Positions 1 to 5,254 of a DNA stretch of 5,314 nucleotides are shown piece after piece (positions within the stretch are counted from its first letter, which is position 1; each line of letters starts with the position of its first letter). This stretch comes from Clostridia bacterium (lineage in GTDB: Bacteria; Bacillota; Clostridia; Christensenellales; Aristaeellaceae): NCBI GenBank assembly GCA_024404395.1, contig JAKSPZ010000092.1, forward strand, positions 1-5,314, in the 5' to 3' direction. The notes under the pieces are model-generated. The model was given only the letters and a program-made list of their open reading frames with translations. It was not told the origin of the DNA and did no database searches. Both the position numbers and the translations under genes were made by a program.

Positions 1-3000
1 GAACAGCAGGAACAGCTCGCGGTTCAGATAGAAGCTGACGCCGAAACGGTCCTTCTCCGCGCAGTTGGCGGCGATCTTCAGGACAACGGAGGATTCGCTC
101 AGCGCGGTGACGCCGATGTAGATGGGATGACCGATGATCCTGGGCTCCTTGTCGCCGATGACGGGCAGGGCATCCTTCAGGACGCGCTCCACGTATTCGA
201 GGTCCGCGCCGTAATCGATGCTGATCTCGCAGAAGGCCTTGGATGCCTTCTTGGTCATGTTGATGATGCCGGCAACGGAGGAGTTGTTGAAGATCTTGAT
301 GTCGCCCGCGGTGCTCTCGATCTTGGTGGTGCGCAGACCGATGTCCACAACGATGCCGCGGAAGTCGCCGACGGTGACGATATCGCCCACGCGGAAGGCG
401 CCTTCAAACACGATGAAGATACCGGACAGGATGTCGCTGATCAGGCTCTGGGAACCGAGACCGATGACGATGGACATGATGCCCGCGGAGGTCACCAGTC
501 CTGCGGTGCTGAAGCCCAGCAGGGAGAAACCGTAGAAGAGGGAGAACAGCACGGAGCCGTACTTGATGACGGACAGCAGCAGTCGACCCACGGTCTCCAT
601 GCGGGAATCCATGTTGCGGATGATGAAGTTGATGAGCTTGCTGACGACGTAGGACATCACCATGACGCTCATGATCACCGCCGCAAAGGCGACGAAGGCG
701 AAGTAGTTGAAGCTGTGCTCCCAGTCGCCGTTGACGATGTAGGTGACGGCGGAATCGGCGCCGAAGATCTTATCGCAGAAGATGCAGGAGATCAGGAAGA
801 TGCCGCAGATGATGCTCAGCGTGATCCTGAGAACGGCGCCCAACCGCTGGTTGGTGGACATGTCCGCCCAGGACACCGCCGTATCCGAGTATCGGGCGGA
901 GGCGGAACGGGCGTACTTCGTCTTGCCGTTGGGCATCGTGATCTTGACCATGCCGTTGTCGCCGCGCTGTTCGATGCGCTCCTCAAGGAGCTTCTCCAGA
1001 ACGTCTTCTTCGGAGTCGCTGGAGAAGATGCACATCTGGAAGAGTACGAGGTAGAAGATGAAGGCGACCAGCGTGGTGATGAGGGCGATGGGATCGCGGC
1101 CCGCAAGCATGCTGCCCGAGGGCAGTGCCGTGGCGATCCAGTAGCCGTTGTCATAGACGTAGGTCTGGAAGTAGTTGACGCCGTTGACCTTGGTGAAGCC
1201 CTTGTAGGTGCCGGAGAAGGCGGCGTCGGAGATGTTCAACTCGGCGGCGGTGCGGCCGATGGAAGAAGCATAGGGGGACCAGAGGCAGATGTGCTCGGGG
1301 GAATTGTCGAACAGGATGGTGAAGCCGTCGCTGCCTACCTTGATCTGACGCATCATCGCGGCATTGGAGGTGGAGTCCATGATGGACTCGACGGTGCCGT
1401 CGGCGATACCGCCCTGCAGCATGCCGCGGTGGCGGACGATGCGATAATCGGTGCCGTCCACGGTATGGGTGCCATTGATCTGATAGGCGTCGTATTCCGC
1501 CTGAGAAGCGTAGGTGCCGGCTTCGGGACCGTCGCCCTCGAGAATGTAATAGTAGTAAGTGGTGGCGAGGTACTGCATGGCAACGCCGAGCGCGTCGGTC
1601 TGGGGTGCCTGGATCAGGTTGTCGCACTTGGCGGAGAGAACATCCAGGAAGGGGGCGGACTGATGATCCCCGTCATGGCTGATGATGAAGTGCCAGAGAT
1701 CGCCGTTGACGGCAATGGTCCGACCCTGATCGTCATACAGTGCCAGATAATCGAAGTTGTTGTTGGCGGCCAGCTGCTGCAGGAGCGGCGCGTTGGCGAC
1801 GGAACGGACGGGCTGTCCCTGCGCATTCAGGATGGGCTGCAGATCGCTGTCCACGTGGACGTGTACATTTTCCGCGTCCGCATCGGAGTTCAGCGTGTCG
1901 GTGATGGTGGGATCCTCCGTCAGCAGGAAGGAGATCAGCTGCAGCTTGGAAAGATACTGACCCTGATACTGGTCCATGATGACGCCGGAATTGTTGTCAC
2001 GGTAGCTGAACAGCGTTTCCAGCTGCTCGACGGCGGTGCGGGACTGCTGCATGCCCTTTGTGATCTCCACGATCATCTGGGAGTTCCAGGAGATGACGAA
2101 GACCAGAAGGGTGGAAATGACGATGACCGGCAGCAGCTTTTCCGCAATGCCCGCCTTCAGATAGAACTGCTCGCCGTGGAGCTTGAAGATGCGGATGTTG
2201 CGGGCGGGGTTCTTCTTGGCCTTGCGGTAGAGCGTACGGAGGTCCTTGCGGGAGTAGATGGTCTCGTCATAGGCGGCCAGCTGATCGGGGTCGACCTTCA
2301 GCAGCGTCGCGTACAGCAGGATCACAAAAGCGCACAGGATGAAGGTGATGGCGGTGAGGGAGATGGCGGTCTTGTCTCCGGAGAAGAGGGAGTCGGCCAC
2401 GCAGACCGCGGTGATCACCGTATACTCACCGTAGAAGGGAGAGGAATAGGTGCGGGACAGGCACTGATACTTGACGCCGTCGATGGTCTGCATGCCGCTG
2501 AAGGCATCCTGCATCACGTCCGCGGTCAGACCGCTGTCGGCGATGGGCTGTCCGTCCAGCCGCTTGGTGCCGTCGTTGAAGTACATATAGGTGGCGGTGG
2601 AGGCATCCACGGCGAATACGAAGCCGTCATTGTCGACGACCACACTGGAGAGGACGGGACCCATATCGCGCAGGGCGGTGAACTGTGCGTTCAGTTCGGC
2701 GGCATCCACCGCGTAGATCAGGCTGTAGGTGTCGTTCAGATTGTAGCAATAGAAATAGGCGTCCACGTCCGAACCGGCGACATGGGTGAGCAGAACTTCA
2801 TCGGAGGTGCCTTCGAGCAGCTGGGTCAGCTGTTCCTCGGTCAGCGTGCCGTTCTCCGTCAGATGGTCGCCCACGGCGTCGACTTCGGGCGCGATGAGGA
2901 CGACGCCATTGTTGTCGATCACCACCAGATAGCCGTTTTCGCTGACGGCTCTGGACAGTCGTTCCATCACGGCGCAGCGCTCCTGCACGGAGCTGTAGGC

Positions 3001-3300
3001 CAGAGAGGAATAGTGGGGCGTGGACAGCAGGTAAGCCATGTCCTCAAGGATGGACTGGTTGTCCTGATGATAGCGGCTGCGCAGGGAATCCACCTTTTCG
3101 GTGTTGGAATCCAGCGTCTCGATGACCTGATCCAGCGCGGCGGCGGAGGCCTGATTGGCCTTGCGCACCGAGTACTGGCGCTGCATATGGGACATGAATA
3201 CGAGGATGGCGATCAGTCCCAGCAGGATCAACGAGATGTTGATCAGGTTGCGGATCTTCTGAGCGGCGCTCGGCTTTTGCTTTGTATCTTTTCTACTCAT
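1..3300 (-). CDS. MscS-family channel with two tandem extracytoplasmic Cache-like modules (C-terminus cut off)
   Basis: The frame is open for 1100 codons from ATG at 3300 to the left edge. The start is supported by GGGAGG 8 nt upstream and a basic N-terminus. Topology read by eye: TM1 about 19-37, outside domain 40-305, TM2 311-334, inside linker, TM3 385-404, outside domain 406-735, TM4 738-759, acidic/basic inside linker 760-820, then TM5 822-841, TM6 866-889, TM7 908-930 and pore helix 932-965. The last three match the MscS core. Aligned without gaps to E. coli MscS, G940, G947, L948 and Q951 fall on G101, G108, L109 and Q112; I944 sits on L105 and S952 replaces hinge G113. The beta domain follows (FRVGDIV at 969-975, IKIFNN at 1001-1006, AGIIN at 1010-1014), then most of the alpha/beta domain. 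Probably only the last 15-40 residues are missing. MscS channels release solutes under membrane tension; E. coli MscS has 286 residues, so this protein is about four times longer. The outside domains show Cache-like motifs (DGF..D). Their ligand is unknown. Confidence 0.9.
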   Translation of the reverse strand, partial: MSRKDTKQKPSAAQKIRNLINISLILLGLIAILVFMSHMQRQYSVRKANQASAAALDQVIETLDSNTEKVDSLRSRYHQDNQSILEDMAYLLSTPHYSSLAYSSVQERCAVMERLSRAVSENGYLVVIDNNGVVLIAPEVDAVGDHLTENGTLTEEQLTQLLEGTSDEVLLTHVAGSDVDAYFYCYNLNDTYSLIYAVDAAELNAQFTALRDMGPVLSSVVVDNDGFVFAVDASTATYMYFNDGTKRLDGQPIADSGLTADVMQDAFSGMQTIDGVKYQCLSRTYSSPFYGEYTVITAVCVADSLFSGDKTAISLTAITFILCAFVILLYATLLKVDPDQLAAYDETIYSRKDLRTLYRKAKKNPARNIRIFKLHGEQFYLKAGIAEKLLPVIVISTLLVFVISWNSQMIVEITKGMQQSRTAVEQLETLFSYRDNNSGVIMDQYQGQYLSKLQLISFLLTEDPTITDTLNSDADAENVHVHVDSDLQPILNAQGQPVRSVANAPLLQQLAANNNFDYLALYDDQGRTIAVNGDLWHFIISHDGDHQSAPFLDVLSAKCDNLIQAPQTDALGVAMQYLATTYYYYILEGDGPEAGTYASQAEYDAYQINGTHTVDGTDYRIVRHRGMLQGGIADGTVESIMDSTSNAAMMRQIKVGSDGFTILFDNSPEHICLWSPYASSIGRTAAELNISDAAFSGTYKGFTKVNGVNYFQTYVYDNGYWIATALPSGSMLAGRDPIALITTLVAFIFYLVLFQMCIFSSDSEEDVLEKLLEERIEQRGDNGMVKITMPNGKTKYARSASARYSDTAVSWADMSTNQRLGAVLRITLSIICGIFLISCIFCDKIFGADSAVTYIVNGDWEHSFNYFAFVAFAAVIMSVMVMSYVVSKLINFIIRNMDSRMETVGRLLLSVIKYGSVLFSLFYGFSLLGFSTAGLVTSAGIMSIVIGLGSQSLISDILSGIFIVFEGAFRVGDIVTVGDFRGIVVDIGLRTTKIESTAGDIKIFNNSSVAGIINMTKKASKAFCEISIDYGADLEYVERVLKDALPVIGDKEPRIIGHPIYIGVTALSESSVVLKIAANCAEKDRFGVSFYLNRELFLLF
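1021..2148 (-). repeat. Sensor module B of the channel (protein-level tandem repeat, copy 2)
   Basis: Residues about 385-760 repeat the plan of module A. Landmarks are AVEQLETL (423-430), a Tyr at 445 followed by S451, L453 and FLL at 458-460, DYLALYDD (517-524), DGFTILFD (658-665), AAFSG (693-697), NGVNY (706-710) and SMLAGRD (730-736) before TM4. Spacing is nearly the same as in copy 1 over the first helix (F401 to ETL is 27 residues, F35 to ETL is 26). Copy 2 has about 26 extra residues before the DYLALYDD strand and a longer middle section that includes a YYYY run (near 583-586) and several His residues. Confidence 0.6.
2296..3243 (-). repeat. Sensor module A of the channel (protein-level tandem repeat, copy 1)
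   Basis: Residues about 20-335 form a TM-outside domain-TM unit that resembles residues 385-760. Shared landmarks are ALDQVIETL (55-63), a Tyr at 77 followed by S83, L85 and a YLL at 90-92, a YLVVID-type strand (124-129), DGFVFAVD (225-232), DAFSG (265-269), DGVKY (274-278) and SLFSGD (304-309) just before TM2. The DNA copies are diverged, so this is an old duplication visible only in the protein. The DGF strand followed by a Gly-containing GQPI segment resembles membrane-distal Cache domains, but the fold was not computed. Confidence 0.6.
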
Positions 3301-3308
3301 CGGTCTGT

Positions 3309-3314
3309 CCTCCC
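3309..3314 (-). promoter_or_regulatory. Shine-Dalgarno site of the MscS-like gene
   Basis: GGGAGG is read on the minus strand, 8 nt before the ATG at 3300. The spacing is ideal and fixes the start of the channel. Confidence 0.75.
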
Positions 3315-3368
3315 GACTGTTGAACTGCGCAAAAAACGCATGATAATAGTTTATACCTACCCACTCTC

Positions 3369-3374
3369 ATTATA
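3369..3374 (-). promoter_or_regulatory. -10 element of the MscS-like gene promoter
   Basis: A perfect TATAAT lies on the minus strand, preceded directly by TG. It predicts a start of transcription near 3362 and a leader of about 60 nt. No good -35 box sits 16-18 nt upstream: the nearest TTGATA is 23 nt away, which is too far. The promoter may therefore be weak, activator-dependent, or driven mainly by the -10 region. Confidence 0.45.
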
Positions 3375-3410
3375 CACCAAATGATGCCGAAAATCTGTAT
3401 CAAACCCGCG

Positions 3411-3440
3411 CCAAAAAACAGAAAAAATATAACTTTTTGG
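3411..3440. repeat. Inverted repeat CCAAAAA/TTTTTGG in the divergent intergenic region
   Basis: The arms lie at 3411-3417 and 3434-3440, separated by 16 nt of nearly pure A/T. The repeat directly abuts the proposed -35 box of the plus-strand gene (3441). It could be an operator for a dimeric regulator or an AT-rich UP-type element. The arms are low-complexity, so chance is a real alternative. Confidence 0.25.
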
Positions 3441-3469
3441 TTGTACTTTCTTTTTATCTGGTTTATCAT
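3441..3469 (+). promoter_or_regulatory. Candidate promoter of the beta-propeller gene
   Basis: TTGTAC (3441-3446), a 17-nt spacer and TATCAT (3464-3469) give a sigma-A-type arrangement with a good -10 (5 of 6) and a weak -35 (3 of 6). It is preceded by A/T-rich DNA. The start of transcription would be near 3476, about 28 nt before the ATG at 3504. Confidence 0.45.
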
Positions 3470-3489
3470 GGGACTATACCCCAAAGGAT

Positions 3490-3493
3490 GGAG
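3490..3493 (+). promoter_or_regulatory. Shine-Dalgarno site for the ATG at 3504
   Basis: GGAG ends 10 nt before ATG 3504. This is usable but weaker than the AAAGGAGG at 3525-3532, which precedes an in-frame GTG at 3543 by 10 nt. The choice between the two starts is discussed with the gene. Confidence 0.4.
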
Positions 3494-3503
3494 TGGATCG
3501 ACA

Positions 3504-4511
3504 ATGAAAAAGAAGAACGGTAAAAAAGGAGGACGTCGCGCAGTGAAGTTTTTGATCGTCCTCGTGATCCTGATCGCGGTGATCCTCATCGGCGGACGGT
3601 TGTATTTCCGCCTGCCCTATTCGGATTACTATAAAGCCTCGGAGAAAGCGCTCCGCATTCCCGAGATCACCAAAGGCTACGTGCCTCAGGGATTGGAATA
3701 CCTCAATGAAACCGACCGCCTGCTGCTGACGGGCTACACCAAGGACGGCAGCCCCTCGCCCATGTATGTGGTGGATCGCAAGAGCGGCGCGCTGGAGAAG
3801 AAGGTCTTTTTCCGCCACGCGGACGGCACCGAATGCCGGGACCACAACGGCGGTCTGGCGGTCCACGGCGACTGCCTGTACGTGTGCGACGATACGGACA
3901 ACGTGCTCCGCGTGTACAGTCTCGCCGATCTGAACGCCGCTGCCGACGGGGATTTCCTGAATGAGATCGCCGCCGTGCCGCTGACCGCGGGCGACGACGT
4001 CATCATGCCCGCCTTTGTGGAGGCGACTGAGGACGGTCTGATCGTCGGCGAGTTCTACTACGCGGGCAAGTATGAGACGCCCGTGAGCCATTACGTGGGC
4101 GATCATCACGGGCTGGCGATCGTTCTGCCTTACGCCGACACGCCGTCGGGCGTGGATCCGACCCCTGTCCGTGCCTATTCCCTGCCCGATAAGGCGCAGG
4201 GCATTTGCTTCGACACGGAAGGCATCCTCTACGTCTCGGAATCCTGGGGCACGGCCGCTTCCGTCATCGAGACCTATCGCGATGCCGCCCCCGAGGCCGA
4301 GATCGAAGTACTGGGCGTCACCCTGCCCATGACGGTGCTGAACGACGACTTGCGCCTCAACGCCGCGAAGATCGCCCCAATGTCCGAGGAGATCGCCGTC
4401 ATCGAAGGCATGCTCTACGTGAACTGCGAATCCGCGTCCAACAAATACTTCTTCGGCCGCCTCAACGCCGCCCAGAACCTGTTCGCGACGCCCATCGAAT
4501 TCTTCAAATAA
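3504..4511 (+). CDS. Membrane-anchored extracytoplasmic beta-propeller-like protein
   Basis: The product has 335 residues from ATG 3504. A very basic N-terminus (KKK, KK, RR within residues 2-12) precedes one hydrophobic helix at about 16-31. This predicts an uncleaved signal anchor, N-terminus inside and body outside; no lipobox Cys is seen. The outside part has strand-turn repeats typical of propellers: VPQGLEYL (60-67), TGYTKDG (76-82), MYVVDRKSG (87-95), DHNGGLAV (113-120), LYVCDD (125-130), AQGICFDTEG (231-240) and LYVSES (242-247). PQG/AQG followed by a Y/F-rich strand and LYVS recurs in YncE- and SMP-30/gluconolactonase-like families, but no catalytic metal site could be assigned. Five Cys (111, 124, 128, 235 and one near 312) are unusual for an exported Bacillota protein. 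An alternative start is GTG 3543 (322 residues), which has the better ribosome site but removes the basic residues flanking the helix. The gene is divergent from the MscS-like gene and convergent with queT. The specific function is unknown. Confidence 0.85.
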   Translation: MKKKNGKKGGRRAVKFLIVLVILIAVILIGGRLYFRLPYSDYYKASEKALRIPEITKGYVPQGLEYLNETDRLLLTGYTKDGSPSPMYVVDRKSGALEKKVFFRHADGTECRDHNGGLAVHGDCLYVCDDTDNVLRVYSLADLNAAADGDFLNEIAAVPLTAGDDVIMPAFVEATEDGLIVGEFYYAGKYETPVSHYVGDHHGLAIVLPYADTPSGVDPTPVRAYSLPDKAQGICFDTEGILYVSESWGTAASVIETYRDAAPEAEIEVLGVTLPMTVLNDDLRLNAAKIAPMSEEIAVIEGMLYVNCESASNKYFFGRLNAAQNLFATPIEFFK

Positions 4512-4516
4512 CCAAC

Positions 4517-4548
4517 AAAAAAGGCACGGTCACAGACCGTGTCTTTTT
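4517..4548. terminator. Two-way intrinsic terminator between convergent genes
   Basis: A 9-bp stem (4523-4531 with 4535-4543, one G-U pair, loop ACA) is flanked by six A on the left and five T on the right. It therefore reads as a terminator on both strands, 5 nt after the plus-strand stop (4511) and 11 nt after the queT stop (4560). Confidence 0.9.
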
Positions 4549-4559
4549 GTATGCGGAAA

Positions 4560-5057
4560 TTACTTCCAGAGGTCGGCGGGGGACTTCTCCAGGGTCTTCA
4601 GCAGCAGCAGACCGAGAATGAAGCAGACGACCGCTTCGCCGGCGGCAACGCTGGCCATGGTGGTCCAGAGCACGCCGTGCAGAATGGGGGTGCCGCGCAT
4701 CCAGACGTAGCCGAAGTAGACCACGGGACCGGTGATGATGCCGTTGAAGATGACGGGCATGGCGGCGGCCAGCACATGATTGCCGCGGAACTTGCGGGTG
4801 CAGACGGCGGCGATCAAAGTCGCCAGGGTGCCGAAGACGATGTCGAACCAGGGTGCGCCGCCCAGCAGGTTGGCCAGCAGGCAGCCGACGGCCAGACCGG
4901 GCACGGCGTCCACGGTCAGCACGGGCAGGATGGTCAGCGCTTCGGAGATACGGAACTGAACGGCACCGTAGCTGATGGGCTGGAGGAGAAGGGTCAGGGC
5001 GCAGTACAGGGCTGCGACCATGGCGGCGCGGGCGATCTTCTTGGCATTGGAATTCAT
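4560..5057 (-). CDS. queT: QueT-family ECF substrate-binding subunit (queuosine precursor uptake)
   Basis: The product has 165 residues, the usual length for the QueT family (COG4708). QueT is the predicted S component of an energy-coupling factor ABC transporter. It binds a queuosine precursor (preQ0, preQ1 or queuine) in the membrane and docks to the shared EcfA/EcfA'/EcfT module, normally encoded elsewhere. About six hydrophobic helices are visible. Family landmarks are a basic start with AxxxA packing motifs in helix 1 (A12-A16, A16-A20), ISYGAVQFRISEAL (28-41), PGLAVGCLLANLLGG (53-67) and DIVFGTLATL (72-81). The start is placed at ATG 5057, preceded by AAGGAG at 10 nt. In-frame starts further upstream (to 5141) would add a poorly hydrophobic extension that runs through RNA hairpins, so they are rejected. 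The gene stands alone, with its own promoter, structured leader and terminator. Confidence 0.93.
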   Translation of the reverse strand: MNSNAKKIARAAMVAALYCALTLLLQPISYGAVQFRISEALTILPVLTVDAVPGLAVGCLLANLLGGAPWFDIVFGTLATLIAAVCTRKFRGNHVLAAAMPVIFNGIITGPVVYFGYVWMRGTPILHGVLWTTMASVAAGEAVVCFILGLLLLKTLEKSPADLWK

Positions 5058-5059
5058 AA

Positions 5060-5090
5060 GGGGGACGCTCCTTTCGGACAGACGCCCCCC
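5060..5090 (-). promoter_or_regulatory. Hairpin enclosing the queT ribosome binding site
   Basis: In the transcript, GGGGGGCG (5090-5083) pairs with CGTCCCCC (5067-5060) over 8 bp with one G-U pair. Inside, TCC (5078-5076) and GGA (5071-5069) close a GAAA tetraloop (5075-5072). The Shine-Dalgarno AAGGAG (5073-5068) is thus locked in the hairpin, which ends 2 nt before the ATG. When folded this should block translation of queT. Confidence 0.7.
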
Positions 5091-5092
5091 AT

Positions 5093-5127
5093 AAAAACTC
5101 AAAGGGCGCTGCATAAATGCGCGCCCC
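5093..5127 (-). terminator. Terminator-like hairpin 2 in the queT leader
   Basis: GGGCGC (5126-5121) pairs with GCGCCC (5109-5104), with an inner GCA/UGC extension, and G-U and A-U pairs can lengthen it outward. The 3' side reads TTT, GAG, TTTTT (5103-5093). The interrupted U-run makes it a weak or conditional terminator. Its 3' arm can alternatively pair with the ribosome-site hairpin (CGCCC 5108-5104 with GGGCG 5087-5083), which would free the Shine-Dalgarno. Confidence 0.5.
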
Positions 5128-5129
5128 TC

Positions 5130-5153
5130 AAAAGTCCGCAACGAATCGCGGAC
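5130..5153 (-). terminator. Terminator-like hairpin 1 with UUCG loop in the queT leader
   Basis: GTCCGCGA (5153-5146) pairs with TTGCGGAC (5141-5134) over 8 bp around a stable TTCG tetraloop, followed by four T (5133-5130). It lies directly after the aptamer candidate, where an expression platform is expected. The U-run is short. The repeated GTCCG upstream (near 5153-5157) offers an alternative pairing register. Confidence 0.5.
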
Positions 5154-5156
5154 GGA

Positions 5157-5199
5157 CCTGGTTTTGTTTTTAGTCAGACAGGAGGGCTTCGAACTGTCT
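5157..5199 (-). promoter_or_regulatory. Candidate preQ1 riboswitch aptamer (class I-like)
   Basis: Near the 5' end of the queT leader, AGACAG pairs with CTGTCT (6 bp). It closes a 12-nt loop (5193-5182) that begins TTC and ends in C directly before the 3' arm, the position of the ligand-pairing C in preQ1-I aptamers. An A-rich tail follows (5172-5162), ending AACAAAACCAGG, close to the tail recalled for the Thermoanaerobacter tengcongensis aptamer. The loop G at 5187 can pair with a tail C to start the pseudoknot. Known preQ1-I aptamers sense preQ1 and repress queuosine synthesis or uptake genes, including queT. The second pseudoknot helix is weak here and the tail is longer than usual, so a preQ1-III or diverged form remains possible. 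Confidence 0.5.
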
Positions 5200-5219
5200 C
5201 TGTTTACTTGTCGGGTGGT

Positions 5220-5248
5220 ATTATAGCAGAGCCCTCGGAGGTTGTAAA
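5220..5248 (-). promoter_or_regulatory. Strong sigma-A promoter of queT
   Basis: TTTACA (5248-5243), a 17-nt spacer and TATAAT (5225-5220) preceded by TGC form an extended -10 promoter with a near-consensus -35. Transcription would start near 5213, giving a leader of about 155 nt. The -35 box lies 6 nt beyond the stop codon of the upstream gene (5255). Confidence 0.85.
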
Positions 5249-5254
5249 GTTAAT

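Noticed and set aside
127..3384. A 1085-codon plus-strand open frame that would be the largest gene in the window
   Set aside because: It is the in-register antisense of the MscS-like gene. Its translation is low-complexity, acidic and His-rich without domains, and it has no plausible Shine-Dalgarno. The minus strand shows clear TM helices and MscS motifs.
3388..3410. TTGATA on the minus strand as the -35 of the MscS-like gene promoter
   Set aside because: The gap to the TATAAT at 3369-3374 is 23 nt, too long for sigma-A.
3381..3503. An earlier ATG (3381) for the beta-propeller gene, adding 41 residues
   Set aside because: It would place the promoter and ribosome site inside the coding region and add a second hydrophobic stretch before the basic tract. 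No Shine-Dalgarno precedes it.
3474..4109. A 211-codon minus-strand open frame opposite the beta-propeller gene
   Set aside because: It is an antisense shadow. The plus strand encodes a signal anchor and propeller-like motifs, and the minus product has no recognisable features.
4205..4621. A 138-codon plus-strand frame overlapping the end of the propeller gene and of queT
   Set aside because: Its product is Arg-rich out-of-frame translation. It crosses the two-way terminator and overlaps queT antisense.
5058..5141. An N-terminal extension of queT to a TTG at 5141
   Set aside because: It would be translated through the leader hairpins, has no family similarity, and the family-length start at 5057 has its own Shine-Dalgarno.
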